Assembly (NCBI GenBank): GCA_022376925.1
Contig: JAIOJX010000030.1
Span: 171,115,298-171,179,297 of the forward strand
Length of the DNA: 64,000 nt
Direction of reading: 5' to 3'
DNA from: Tragulus kanchil
Taxonomy: Eukaryota; Chordata; Mammalia; Artiodactyla; Tragulidae
Position numbers and translations under genes: made by a program. Below the pieces are notes generated by a model. The model was not told where the DNA came from. It did not search any database and saw only the letters and a list, made by a program, of their open reading frames with translations. Shown here one piece after another: positions 24,917 through 37,433 of the stretch (position 1 is its first letter; each line of letters starts with the position of its first letter).

Positions 24917-25811
24917 TGTATATATTAGTGCATATATGGGACTCAATTATAAGAAAGTGCTATCTAGTTAAAGTGCCTAGTTCATCCTGTTTCACCCAAG
25001 ACTCTCCCAGTTGTAGCACTGAAAGTCTCACATACTTGAAAACCTCTTTCTTGGTCAAACTGGCCACCCCAAATCAGAGCAACCTAGCAGACCCCAAAGA
25101 ATGCATCTTGGGAATTCTGGTACTCTGCAAGCCCTAATTAAAATTCTGTTCACATAACACAAACAGATTCCTGAATCTGAAAGTCAAAAGAACTGTCTCT
25201 CTTCACTAGCAGTTGGCCCTGGGGGAAAGGGTTAGAATGAAATCAGTAATTATTGGAAAAGAAAAGTAGGTGAACATTCATAAAGAGTTGTCCATGGAAC
25301 CTATATTAATGCTCCTTCCTAAGGTGGGAAGACTAGCCCAGTATAAGTGGTTTTTTTCTTCTTTTTAAATAAAATCTGTTGCTTTGAGTTTCACCAATGA
25401 TAATTATATCAGTAGAAGATTATTTTAAAATATTTAAAGTTTAAAAGAAATTATTAATAAATCTGATGAATAATTCATTAAGATAATGAATATAGAGCAT
25501 ATTAGCATTATGCAATGTTCACTTAAGAATACAGCTATTTTATTTAGTCTTCCCATGTTTTATTCAGGAATTTTGATCATTTTTATGAAACTTAGAATGC
25601 ATAGGATAGATGAGTCCTAAGAATTAAGAATTTAGGAACAAAATCAAATAAGCAGGAATAAGAGACACTGTTAACCCAGACAACCTGCTCAGAAGAAGTG
25701 TGTCATGAACTCTGGACTTTGCCAATTTAACTGTTTCACTGTGTGCAATGAATTATTTATAGGAATAGGTAATAAGAGTATTGAGCAAAGTGGAGTGAAA
25801 TCAGACATGAT
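24917..25811. other. Unique DNA, A+T-rich middle
   Basis: Non-coding. Bases 25380-25560 are rich in ATTA/TAAT motifs in a non-simple arrangement (for example AATAATTCATTAAGATAATG), as in some homeodomain-bound enhancers. That is only a resemblance. Recurs at 26038-26933. Confidence 0.4.
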
Positions 25812-25970
25812 TGGGAAGAGCATGGGCTTAAGAGACAAAAGACTTAAGCTCTAGTCTTCGCTTTCCTGTCTACCATCTCTGTAACCTTGGACACGTTGTC
25901 CTCATGCCTTAGTTTCTTCATCTGTCTTCCTATATCATAAAGATTAATTAAATAAGACGTGGGCTGTGCA
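25812..25970 (+). mobile_element. MIR SINE (copy 1)
   Basis: Worn MIR core: GGAAGAGCATGGGCTTAAG, then CTGTAACCTTGGACACGTTG, CTTAGTTTCTTCATCTGTC and AAGATTAATTAAATAAG. The order matches the MIR consensus. Repeated at 26934-27092. Confidence 0.8.
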
Positions 25971-26933
25971 CGTAACCATGGGCAACGAGTGACCCATGGG
26001 AACCAAAAGGGGGGAGCATATGTATTTTATATTATTTTGTATATATTAGTGCATATATGGGACTCAATTATAAGAAAGTGCTATCTAGTTAAAGTGCCTA
26101 GTTCATCCTGTTTCACCCAAGACTCTCCCAGTTGTAGCACTGAAAGTCTCACATACTTGAAAACCTCTTTCTTGGTCAAACTGGCCACCCCAAATCAGAG
26201 CAACCTAGCAGACCCCAAAGAATGCATCTTGGGAATTCTGGTACTCTGCAAGCCCTAATTAAAATTCTGTTCACATAACACAAACAGATTCCTGAATCTG
26301 AAAGTCAAAAGAACTGTCTCTCTTCACTAGCAGTTGGCCCTGGGGGAAAGGGTTAGAATGAAATCAGTAATTATTGGAAAAGAAAAGTAGGTGAACATTC
26401 ATAAAGAGTTGTCCATGGAACCTATATTAATGCTCCTTCCTAAGGTGGGAAGACTAGCCCAGTATAAGTGGTTTTTTTCTTCTTTTTAAATAAAATCTGT
26501 TGCTTTGAGTTTCACCAATGATAATTATATCAGTAGAAGATTATTTTAAAATATTTAAAGTTTAAAAGAAATTATTAATAAATCTGATGAATAATTCATT
26601 AAGATAATGAATATAGAGCATATTAGCATTATGCAATGTTCACTTAAGAATACAGCTATTTTATTTAGTCTTCCCATGTTTTATTCAGGAATTTTGATCT
26701 TTTTTATGAAACTTAGAATGCATAGGATAGATGAGTCCTAAGAATTAAGAATTTAGGAACAAAATCAAATAAGCAGGAATAAGAGACACTGTTAACCCAG
26801 ACAACCTGCTCAGAAGAAGTGTGTCATGAACTCTGGACTTTGCCAATTTAACTGTTTCACTGTGTGCAATGAATTATTTATAGGAATAGGTAATAAGAGT
26901 ATTGAGCAAAGTGGAGTGAAATCAGACATGATT

Positions 26934-27092
26934 GGGAAGAGCATGGGCTTAAGAGACAAAAGACTTAAGCTCTAGTCTTCGCTTTCCTGTCTACCATCTC
27001 TGTAACCTTGGACACGTTGTCCTCATGCCTTAGTTTCTTCATCTGTCTTCCTATATCATAAAGATTAATTAAATAAGACGTGGGCTGTGCAC
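26934..27092 (+). mobile_element. MIR SINE (duplicate copy)
   Basis: Same element as 25812-25970, carried by the second copy of block I. Confidence 0.8.
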
Positions 27093-27128
27093 GTAACCAT
27101 GGGCAACGCAGTGACCCATGGGAACCAA

Positions 27129-27429
27129 GAGCAGCGCTTTAGGGGTGAGGGGAGTGAAAGTATGTGGCCAGACAGCGAGCGGATGTGCCGGAGGGATGTG
27201 CCAACACCACGGCCAGCAGGGAGTGGGCGGCAAGTCAGTCCTTAGACATTCTCCTCTTCCTGACAGTGCCTCCCACATTCCATACCCAACTGAAAGAAAG
27301 AGGACAGGGGAGCTTGCTGATGTGGCCCATGGATGTCAGTATTCAGGAGAAGAGTTGAGAAGGGCCAGAAGTGAAATTGGAGGAGTAAATAGCCCACATG
27401 AGGATTGTGATAGATCTGTTTAGTCCACA
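27129..27429. other. Unique DNA, G+C-richer
   Basis: About 300 bp, richer in G and C than its surroundings, with a 101-codon plus-strand frame at 27118-27423. No domain, Kozak context or splice context supports it as a gene. Confidence 0.4.
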
Positions 27430-28045
27430 AAACTGCATACTGGTAAGTTTGAAAACTGGCTACAGCTCTGGAAAATAGTGTATTGCTTTCTTATAAAGTT
27501 AAGCATATGCTTGTCGTGTGACCCAGGAATCCATTCTTGAATATTTTATCCTAGAGTAATGAAAGCTTATGTTCATACAAAAATGCATGAACATTTGTTC
27601 ATACCAGCTCTGTTTGTAGTCATACCAAACTGGAAACAAGCCAAATATCCTTCAGCAGGTGAAGGAATAAGCATACTCTGGTACATCCGTGCAATAGAAT
27701 ATCACTGCACTGTAATAGGGGTCAGCTACTGATGCTAAGGCAACTTGGATGCATCTCAGAGGCATTGTGCTGAGTGAAAGAAGCTATTCTCAAAAAGTTA
27801 CATTCACTATGGTTCTGTGTATGTGACAAGATTGGAAGCACTGACTGTAGTGATGGAGATACCATGCGTTAGGGGTGGAAGAAGGGTGTGACTGTACTAG
27901 GAGAGAAAGGGGGAACTTGGGGGGGTTGTGATGGGATGATTCTGTGTATCAGTTATGATAGCAGTCATACATATATGGAAATGTGTTTAAACTCATAGAA
28001 ATATACAGCCCCGAAAGGTCAATTTTACAGCAGGTCAATTAAAAT
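27430..28045 (+). mobile_element. Old LINE-1 3' end
   Basis: Follows the ORF2 C-terminus and 3' UTR of old L1M-type elements: GTGTGACCCAGGAATCCATT, CAAACTGGAAACAAGCC, GCAATAGAATATCACTGCAC and TGCTGAGTGAAAGAAGC. The tail region is worn. No intact frame. Confidence 0.75.
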
Positions 28046-28569
28046 ACATGAGACCTACTGAAAAGGATAAAAGCCCCAGTGATGGATTTATTCTTGTAGA
28101 TATTTACCATCTATTTTCCCAAAGCTGAACTTGAAAAAGCTTCAACTCAAACTGAAGTAAGAGTTGTAAATCCAAAAATGCCTGGAAATAGGACATGATG
28201 CAAAGATGGCAGCCTTGGCAAGGGGCGGCAGATAACAAGGAAGGTTTCTGTGTGGCAGGACCAGAAGTGACAGACATGAGGACTTTACCAGTAGCCCTGA
28301 GGGTCAGAAAATGAGTGCCCCCAGATGGACACAAAGACAGAGTGGGGGACCAGGAAGCACCCAGGAGAGGAAGCAGGAATGAAGATCAGGGCATGGCGCC
28401 AAGGAGAGGGCCTGGGAAAGAGGGACCAGACTGTGGTTTGGCTGCATCATAGGGATCAAGGCAGGAGATCATCTAGCTCTTAACAACTGAGTCTTTAGGA
28501 AGCATACAAGAATGAAAGAAAAGAAACAGACTCATGCAGGATTTAGGGGTGCAACCACAGCAGGGAGAT

Positions 28570-28765
28570 GGAGCTACATTGATTTCTGACTCTGCCATCT
28601 CTTAGCTTACAAGCTGGGATCATTGTCTTAACTTGTGTGTAGTGTGTAGAAAAAGGGATAAGAACACATCCTCCACTGCACTCTTGTGAAAATTAAAGTC
28701 ACATCTATAGCAGTCCCTGCAAGTTGCCCAGACCACAGGAAATGCTTGGTGAACAGTAGAAAGGT
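28570..28765 (+). mobile_element. MIR SINE (copy 1)
   Basis: TTGATTTCTGACTCTGCCAT, then the worn core, then CACTCTTGTGAAAATTAAAG and a terminal phrase resembling 'caggaaatgcttggtgaac'. Repeated at about 29702-29896. Confidence 0.7.
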
Positions 28766-28789
28766 TGCAGGTGACATCAGAACTATGAG

Positions 28790-28870
28790 ACTCAAGGGTG
28801 CATATTTAGCAAGTCATTTGATTTTGATAAGCCTCAACTTCTAAATCTGTAAAATAGCTATAAAATGACT
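28790..28870 (+). mobile_element. MIR core fragment
   Basis: GCAAGTCATTTGATTTTGAT, AAGCCTCAACTTCTAAATCT and GTAAAATAGCTATAAAATG fit the MIR core in order. Repeated at about 29921-30001. Confidence 0.55.
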
Positions 28871-29701
28871 TCTCCATGGAATTTGGGCCAGAAGATTCTG
28901 TTGAAAAAAAGGCCTGTGAAAACATTTTGTGAACCAAGAATTGCTGTGCAGACGTATTGCTTTTAAGGACAGAGCAGGGCCAGGGGGGAGTCTCATCTTC
29001 TTCCTTAGCTTCTGGCTTGAAGATACAGAAAGTGATCATCCTGGTTTTGGTTGCTTCCAGAGCTACATGAAGTCAGATGTATAGAAGATCAAGAAGGTTC
29101 ATCCAGCAGGTGCCAAGCAACTCTGGTCAGGGGTGATAGAATATCAGCATGAACGTGAAGACTCACCCGAAGGTATTCTTTGAGACCTACTGAAAAGGAT
29201 AAAAGCCCCAGTGATGGATTTATTCTTGTAGATATTTACCATCTATTTTCCCAAAGCTGAACTTGAAAAAGCTTCAACTCAAACTGAAGTAAGAGTTGTA
29301 AATCCAAAAATGCCTGGAAATAGGACATGATGCAAAGATGGCAGCCTTGGCAAGGGGCGGCAGATAACAAGGAAGGTTTCTGTGTGGCAGGACCAGAAGT
29401 GACAGACATGAGGACTTTACCAGTAGCCCTGAGGGTCAGAAAATGAGTGCCCCCAGATGGACACAAAGACAGAGTGGGGACCAGGAAGCACCCAGGAGAG
29501 GAAGCAGGAATGAAGATCAGGGCATGGCGCCAAGGAGAGGGCCTGGGAAAGAGGGACCAGACTGTGGTTTGGCTGCATCATAGGGATCAAGGCAGGAGAT
29601 CATCTAGCTCTTAACAACTGAGTCTTTAGGAAGCATACAAGAATGAAAGAAAAGAAACAGACTCATGCAGGATTTAGGGGTGCAACCACAGCAGGGAGAT
29701 G

Positions 29702-29896
29702 GAGCTACATTGATTTCTGACTCTGCCATCTCTTAGCTTACAAGCTGGGATCATTGTCTTAACTTGTGTGTAGTGTGTAGAAAAAGGGATAAGAACACAT
29801 CCTCCACTGCACTCTTGTGAAAATTAAAGTCACATCTATAGCAGTCCCTGCAAGTTGCCCAGACCACAGGAAATGCTTGGTGAACAGTAGAAAGGT
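29702..29896 (+). mobile_element. MIR SINE (duplicate copy)
   Basis: Same as 28570-28765, in the second copy of block J. Confidence 0.7.
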
Positions 29897-30296
29897 TGCA
29901 GGTGACATCAGAACTATGAGACTCAAGGGTGCATATTTAGCAAGTCATTTGATTTTGATAAGCCTCAACTTCTAAATCTGTAAAATAGCTATAAAATGAC
30001 TTCTCCATGGAATTTGGGCCAGAAGATTCTGTTGAAAAAAAGGCCTGTGAAAACATTTTGTGAACCAAGAATTGCTGTGCAGACGTATTGCTTTTAAGGA
30101 CAGAGCAGGGCCAGGGGGGAGTCTCATCTTCTTCCTTAGCTTCTGGCTTGAAGATACAGAAAGTGATCATCCTGGTTTTGGTTGCTTCCAGAGCTACATG
30201 AAGTCAGATGTATAGAAGATCAAGAAGGTTCATCCAGCAGGTGCCAAGCAACTCTGGTCAGGGGTGATAGAATATCAGCATGAACGTGAAGACTCA

Positions 30297-30725
30297 AACT
30301 TGAGTATTAGGGGCAGTTTCTAGGAAGTCCATTGGGGTGGTGTGCAGTATGGTCTCTGGAGCCAGCACTTGGCGAGGGCATTTGGACTAGGGGAACAAAT
30401 TTCAACTAGGGCTGTTGAAGAGTCTCAACTCTTACCCTCCCTGTCCCTTAATAAAGGTTTCCATCCCTCCTTTGAGTCCTGTAGCTTGTCAGTGCTTCCC
30501 AGAAGAGCAGCCTGATTCTACATCTTTGTCCTATTGATACTGTGTTTTTCCAGTAACCTATTTTGGACAGTGACAGGTTAGTGGATATGACATGACTATT
30601 GCCTCAGATATTATTGCTATTAGTCATAAGGAGATCTTGCCCAGGTAACTGCTACACCTACAGGTTGGAAACAAGCCTGAATCCAACCCACAATCTGAAC
30701 CGCAGTCCACTCAGCCCTCCCAAGG
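30297..30725. other. Unique DNA, no gene seen
   Basis: About 430 bp, no recognised element. Confidence 0.5.
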
Positions 30726-30994
30726 TTTTTTTTTTTTTTTTTTTTGGCCACTTCTATTGGTCTTTCATTTATTTCCATCTTTGTTCTTTGGCCTGTGTGG
30801 GCCTCCCATCACAGTGCCCTCTGTTGTCGCAGAGCACTGGCTCTGGGCGCATGTACTCCAGAGCTGTGGCTCAGTAGTTGGACACATCGGTCCAGATGCT
30901 CCGTGGCACGTGATATCTTCCCAGGCAGGGATTGAACCGGAACCCCTTGCACTGCAAGGTGGTGTCCTTACCCACTGGACCACCAGGGAAGCCC
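30726..30994 (-). mobile_element. Lineage SINE, full length, antisense
   Basis: T-run 30726-30745 (A-tail), then GGCCACTTCTATTGGTC, GTGGGCCTCCCATCACAG, and a tRNA-like head ending ACCACCAGGGAAGCCC. Flanks AGCCCTCCCAAG and AGCTCTCCAAG resemble a worn target duplication. Confidence 0.88.
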
Positions 30995-31420
30995 AGCTCT
31001 CCAAGTTTTGAGTGAGAAGTCAGTATTGGTTATTGGAAGCTGTTGAGATTTGAGGGGGTAGTTTGTTACACAGCATTATTGCAGCATTAACTGACTTAAC
31101 ACATTGAGTTCCTAGACTTCAACTGTCTTCGATTTTGTCCTTTGAAGAATGCAATGAATAGTTATGACTCGCCCAGTTATGGCAGTTATCAGAAATAGAC
31201 AAGCTGATAGACATAAGCATACTTAGTATACTTCTTAGTGTCAAACAAAAGAACAATGTGTCAAAAAGATATAAGCATACTTAGCATACTACTTAGTGTC
31301 AAAAAAAAGAACAATGAATGAAAGTGCTGCTGTGAGGATAGAAAAAGGAAGTCTGAAATGTCCATCTTGCCGAGTCTCAGTTTCCTCAGCTGTGAAATGT
31401 GTATAAAATCCTTGCCCCCA
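30995..31420. other. Unique DNA with a small tandem duplication
   Basis: Bases 31213-31257 and 31271-31315 are two copies (offset 58 bp) of an ATAAGCATACTTAG unit with several differences. Unlike the 1.1-kb blocks, these copies have diverged and look like an old natural duplication. Confidence 0.7.
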
Positions 31421-33744
31421 GCTCTCTCTCTGGTATGCTTTTAGGATCATACCTGGTGATGGAAGTGAGGGTAGCTTGCCCTCTGTGAAGAGCTATCTGG
31501 GACTTAGGAACTATTACCCTTTCTCCTATGGAGAGTCCTTTTATCCCTGCATGGCTTGTCATCATCCCCAAAGTTATAGATGTATATAGGAAAGTAGGAT
31601 GAAAAGCGTGACTGTGCGTGCTGGCCAGCTGTCCGCTCATTCCGTGAGTCTCCATTGGCGCATCCGGCTTCACTTAATGGGCTCTCTCTCTCCTCACATC
31701 AGTGCCTTTCCAGGCTACTCCAGTGCTTCCCCTGACAACAAGGCACAAGCATCTTGTAACCTGATTGCAAAAGGAAACTGCAGATCTCGGGAAAAGATGC
31801 AGAGTTTTGCCAAGATGAAAGGGGTGATAGAGAATTTTTCTAATCACATGCAAAATAATTGACAAATGAGGATCTGACAGAGTTAGACTAGTTAATAATT
31901 GAAGAAGAGAAAAATCGACAAGCATGATGACACGATAGGCTTCAAAGGAGAATATTTTAATGTATTTGAATATCAAAGAATGTGGGGAGGCCTTTGGGAA
32001 ATTGATGAAACCTCAGCTGTTTTTTGGCGAAAATGAGACTCTTCATAGCTGTGCATTGAAGGGTATCATCTCATACTATTATGTAATTTCTCTGGAAAAT
32101 GATCTAAAAAATTCTTTGTTAATTTTAATAATCAGCAAATAATTACAATAATAATTACAGCAAATAATTTATGCTTCTATTAAATACAAATTAAGTTATT
32201 TTAATACATTTTTTTTCAAGGTGAGAAGTCTCAAAGTTTTTTTTACCCCATTTCCTAGGAAATGTTGGTTCCCATTTTTTTAGTGATCTTTTTTACCATC
32301 CGTTTTTTTCATGTGTCTTTGGGACCTTCTCTACTTACTTTGTTTTTCTCCCAGAAAGCCCTTGAAACCACTCTTTATCTAGAGACTTTGGGAGCTGAAG
32401 CTTCCAATGGTTCAGTGAAGGTGGGAAAACATTAGTGCATGGTCCAGAAGGCTGCTCTGGCCATTTTGGGATGAGTTATTTTTTGTAAATCCCCGCCCTC
32501 CAGTGAATTTATAAACACTTGAGAGTGGGGAAGGAGCCTGTCACAATCTGTCACAGACTCATTCTTCACCCCACTTCTTTTTGCTCTCTCTGGTATGCTT
32601 TTAGGATCATACCTGGTGATGGAAGTGAGGGTAGCTTGCCCTCTGTGAAGAGCTATCTGGGACTTAGGAACTATTACCCTTTCTCCTATGGAGAGTCCTT
32701 TTATCCCTGCATGGCTTGTCATCATCCCCAAAGTTATAGATGTATATAGGAAAGTAGGATGAAAAGCGTGACTGTGCGTGCTGGCCAGCTGTCCGCTCAT
32801 TCCGTGAGTCTCCATTGGCGCATCCGGCTTCACTTAATGGGCTCTCTCTCTCCTCACATCAGTGCCTTTCCAGGCTACTCCAGTGCTTCCCCTGACAACA
32901 AGGCACAAGCATCTTGTAACCTGATTGCAAAAGGAAACTGCAGATCTCGGGAAAAGATGCAGAGTTTTGCCAAGATGAAAGGGGTGATAGAGAATTTTTC
33001 TAATCACATGCAAAATAATTGACAAATGAGGATCTGACAGAGTTAGACTAGTTAATAATTGAAGAAGAGAAAAATCGACAAGCATGATGACACGATAGGC
33101 TTCAAAGGAGAATATTTTAATGTATTTGAATATCAAAGAATGTGGGGAGGCCTTTGGGAAATTGATGAAACCTCAGCTGTTTTTTGGCGAAAATGAGACT
33201 CTTCATAGCTGTGCATTGAAGGGTATCATCTCATACTATTATGTAATTTCTCTGGAAAATGATCTAAAAAATTCTTTGTTAATTTTAATAATCAGCAAAT
33301 AATTACAATAATAATTACAGCAAATAATTTATGCTTCTATTAAATACAAATTAAGTTATTTTAATACATTTTTTTTCAAGGTGAGAAGTCTCAAAGTTTT
33401 TTACCCCATTTCCTAGGAAATGTTGGTTCCCATTTTTTTAGTGATCTTTTTTACCATCCGTTTTTTTCATGTGTCTTTGGGACCTTCTCTACTTACTTTG
33501 TTTTTCTCCCAGAAAGCCCTTGAAACCACTCTTTATCTAGAGACTTTGGGAGCTGAAGCTTCCAATGGTTCAGTGAAGGTGGGAAAACATTAGTGCATGG
33601 TCCAGAAGGCTGCTCTGGCCATTTTGGGATGAGTTATTTTTTGTGTAAATCCCCCCGCCCTCCAGTGAATTTATAAACACTTGAGAGTGGGGGAAGGGAG
33701 CCTGTCACAATCTGTCACAGACTCATTCTTCACCCCACTTCTTT
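31421..33744. repeat. Direct duplication K (31421-32580 / 32583-33744)
   Basis: Period 1160-1164. Differences: a CT-repeat length change at the very start, T-run lengths near 32238 / 33400, and three small indels within the last 120 bp of the first copy (32495-32535 against 33643-33698). The spacer is 2 bp. Confidence 0.92.
31423..32580. other. Unique DNA, no gene seen
   Basis: Ordinary non-coding sequence, A+T-rich in 32080-32300. A 133-codon minus-strand frame at 32432-32833 spans the artificial-looking join and so is not a gene. Confidence 0.5.
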
Positions 33745-33748
33745 GTGA

Positions 33749-33893
33749 CTTCAGCCAGGAAGATGGCCTTGAGCCTTTTTTTCCTTCTCTGTAAAGGGAA
33801 GATGATATTAACCCAGGAGGAGCTTTTAGAAGGACTGAATGAAATTATAGATACTAAAGTGACTAGAACAATAGAGATCAAGTAAACATAGCT
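33749..33893 (+). mobile_element. MIR fragment
   Basis: GCCTTGAGCCTTTTTTCCTT, CTCTGTAAAGGGAAGATGAT and AGGACTGAATGAAATTATAG follow the MIR core to 3' order. Confidence 0.65.
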
Positions 33894-35541
33894 GTGATGA
33901 TTTCTAATACAACCACAAGGGTCCTATTCCACTAGGATATTTCTTTTTCTTCTTCATCTTTAACTTCTTTTAGCTTGAGCATATTTGTGTACACTTTAGA
34001 ATTTTCCCCCTCGGCTTCCTCATGTCCTCTTTTTGGCTCCACTAGATGCACATTCTGGAAGTCAGCATTCTGCATCTAAGTTTTGTTCCTCTGTTGGGCA
34101 GTGTGGGGGATAATGTGCTTTATAAACCCAAAACGACCTGAGCTCCCTAAAGGCGTGTTAGGAACAGGTAGGAAGGTCCAGTAGTGAGCGCTGGCACTGG
34201 GCTGCAGAAAGGACCCTGGCCTCCTCTCTGCTTTGTCATGTTGGCATTCCTTGAGTTTATTTCTTTTGAATCTTTTAAACAAACACTGCATCAAGTGACA
34301 TCAGCATGTCTAGAACCACAACCAACCCAGCTGAGTTAATTTTGTCATCTGTGAAGCTAACCTGAGAATAACTGTGTGAGTTCTTTATTTTGTAGGTAAG
34401 GGAAGGAAGTTTAAAGCTGAGTTTGAGTAACTTGCCTGAGGCCACTCATACAGCCAGAGTTGGAGGGTAGATTTAAGCCCAACTGGTCACCTCCCATATC
34501 CTTCCTATGTGTGATCTCAGCGCTTTTCTGCTGTGAGTCTAGTGAGTGCATCACAAGAAGCACCTTGAGTTTTTATTCCTCGTGGACTGTGTATGATAAT
34601 ATTGATCACAAAAAGCTTCATTCCTAGTATCATTTTCACCATTTGCTTGTCCCCCATGATAGGTGAGATGCGAAGAATCCCTGTATACATACAACGGGAA
34701 GAATTCCTGTATACATACAGTGCGTTACTGTGATTTATCCAAGGTTGCCTCTGTCGCTAGTGCACTATCCTGGCCCCTTTGGCTGTCTTTTGGCTTCCCT
34801 GGTTCTCTTTCTCTCACCACTTTGTTGTGTCTCAGGATCTCTTGTGTTGTGTTCCTGTGGCTGCCAGCCTTGAGATGGGATGCCTTCTGAGCAGATTGAT
34901 GAGAGAAGACACTTGTCCTGTGGGGATGCGTCTCCTCTTAACCCCTGAAGAGCCCCATCCATCACTTGTCATTGCAGAGACCCAGCTGATGCACGCCCAG
35001 CGAGGGTGAGTGTGTATGAATGTAATGGAAATCAGTCAGGGGCCAATTTTCCCTGTTGAAAAGGGAATTGCATTTCTCAGGCATGTGGGCAAAGCGAGGT
35101 TGATTAAACATAAAACATTTCCACCAAGGGAGGTAGCATAAAGGAGAGCTCAACCTCTGTGTTTTGAGAAGGAATTCTCCTGCTAGAAACACAGTCGAGG
35201 GCCATCTGTGCTTTCGATAATTTCATCTGACTGCCTATCTTGTTATGGGACTGCCGATTTGGGGAACTTGTTGGCACTTCCTTGACCCATGTTCCAATTA
35301 TCTGATGTGTCACAGGACTTCAGAGTTTCCATAACAGGATGTGAATTGTGAAATCATGCGGGAGGTAATAGGGTGGTTCATCCTACATTTGCTCATGCCA
35401 CTGGATGTTGACAGAGATCAATAGTTTCCTTTAAAGATGGCACCCTTGAGTATTGAATGCTACAGCATCTGTCTGCATTACTGACAAGCTTTTGTTTTGG
35501 GGGAATAGTGAGTAAGGAGAAAAATAAACCAATTAGTACCT
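33894..35541. other. Unique DNA with one MIR-like piece
   Basis: Non-coding. Bases 34360-34490 read as an antisense MIR (GAGTAACTTGCCTGAGGCC and CATACAGCCAGAGTTGGAGG). Bases 34677-34720 hold a short near-repeat of TGTATACATACA. Sequence 35030-35340 is unique and balanced in composition. No exon recognised. Confidence 0.45.
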
Positions 35542-36008
35542 GATGTTAGTATAATAACTAACCTATTCACCAGATAATATATGGGTAATCAAGAACAGGG
35601 GACAAAATGAGAGATGATAGAAAGCCATTGTGTGCAACAATCAACCATCCTTGGAGAGCCAGCCAAGAGTTATGCAGACAGGGACGATATTACCATGTGA
35701 ATGGAGGCTTTCAGTTCTCAGATGCATCATTCTTCATCTATCAAGTTACCTCTCCTTCTTCTCGTGCTTACTCTCATATTACTTTCCATTATTACTTTCT
35801 TCTGACATGTTATGTCTTATATCCACTTTCATCATTTGCTCCAACGGTTTCTGATTGCATTTATTTATTTTGACCTTAAAGGGAGCACTGCAGTTATTCT
35901 TTCTCGTCTCTGTAAACTCTCATTACCCATCACTTCCCAGCAAAGTTTCAAATGTATGACTGTCCCCCGAAGATGCACTCTGGTTAATGAATTTGTTGGT
36001 TAATAAGG

Positions 36009-36296
36009 TTTTTTTGTTTTGTTTTGTTTTTTTTTAATTTGGCCTCTTTTATTGTTTTTTTATTTATTTCTTTTCATCCATCTTAATTCTTTGATCTGTG
36101 TGGGCCTCCTATTGCAGTGGCCTATCTCATAGAGCACCAGTTCTGAGCACATGTGCTCCAGAGCGCTGGCTTGCAATTGGACACACTAGTCCAGCCATTC
36201 TGCAGCACGTGGGATGTTCCCAGGCCAGGGATCGAACCAGTGTCCCTTGCACTACAAGGCAGACTCTTTACCCACTGGATCACCAGGGAAGCACCC
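36009..36296 (-). mobile_element. Lineage SINE, diverged (copy 1)
   Basis: Antisense SINE with a T-rich tail (TTTTGTTTTGTTTT) and a family body diverged more than other copies. The head ends CACCAGGGAAGC. GGTTAATAAGG (35998-36008) and GGTTAATGAGG (36297-36307) form an 11-bp target duplication with one mismatch. Confidence 0.88.
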
Positions 36297-37145
36297 GGTT
36301 AATGAGGTTTTGTGTTCAGCTCTCTGACGTTACAGCACTCAGGTTTTTACCTTATAGTTCAATAAGCATTTGGCGAGTGACTATTAATGGAAGATTAATC
36401 AAAAACCCTCTGTTAAAGCACAGACAATAGGTAAAGAAGATGAGGCATGGCTCAGGGTAGAAAGTGCAAGTTTTGACAAATTAGAGATTTACCAAATGAC
36501 TCTTTCATTTTTGCTCCTTGCCTATTTGAAACTCTTGCCTTTTTGCCTTAAGTTTCTTTAACTTCAAAGACCAAAGGCCCACAAATGTAAATAAGTGAAG
36601 TTGTGTTTGATGTTGTTTTAGTCAAGGTTTTCCAGAGAAACAGCAACAATGGTCTCTGTGTGTGTGTACAACTTGCAGAAGGAGACGTGGATGTTAGTAT
36701 AATAACTAACCTATTCACCAGATAATATATGGGTAATCAAGAACTGAGAGATGATAGAAAGCCATTGTGTGCAACAATCAACCATCCTTGGAGAGCCAGC
36801 CAAGAGTTATGCAGACAGGGACGATATTACCATGTGAATGGAGGCTTTCAGTTCTCAGATGCATCATTCTTCATCTATCAAGTTACCTCTCCTTCTTCTC
36901 GTGCTTACTCTCATATTACTTTCCATTATTACTTTCTTCTGACATGTTATGTCTTATATCCACTTTCATCATTTGCTCCAACGGTTTCTGATTGCATTTA
37001 TTTATTTTGACCTTAAAGGGAGCACTGCAGTTATTCTTTCTCGTCTCTGTAAACTCTCATTACCCATCACTTCCCAGCAAAGTTTCAAATGTATGACTGT
37101 CCCCCGAAGATGCACTCTGGTTAATGAATTTGTTGGTTAATAAGG

Positions 37146-37433
37146 TTTTTTTGTTTTGTTTTGTTTTTTTTTAATTTGGCCTCTTTTATTGTTTTTTTAT
37201 TTATTTCTTTTCATCCATCTTAATTCTTTGATCTGTGTGGGCCTCCTATTGCAGTGGCCTATCTCATAGAGCACCAGTTCTGAGCACATGTGCTCCAGAG
37301 CGCTGGCTTGCAATTGGACACACTAGTCCAGCCATTCTGCAGCACGTGGGATGTTCCCAGGCCAGGGATCGAACCAGTGTCCCTTGCACTACAAGGCAGA
37401 CTCTTTACCCACTGGATCACCAGGGAAGCACCC
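37146..37433 (-). mobile_element. Lineage SINE (duplicate copy)
   Basis: Same insertion as 36009-36296 with the same flanks, carried by the second copy of block L. Confidence 0.88.

Larger units (their letters stand above)
24917..27128. repeat. Direct duplication I (24917-26006 / 26038-27128)
   Basis: Period 1121-1122. Differences are an A/T change near 25578 / 26700 and a 1-bp indel in GGCAACG(C)AGTG near the end. The 31-bp spacer, CATATGTATTTTATATTATT and its flanks, looks like a noisy version of the sequence just before the unit's start (24905-24925). Confidence 0.9.
28049..30296. repeat. Direct duplication J (28049-29165 / 29181-30296)
   Basis: Period 1132, then 1131 after loss of one G in a G-run (near 28347 / 29478). 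The 15-bp spacer is CCCGAAGGTATTCTT. Content is unique DNA with two MIR fragments. Confidence 0.92.
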
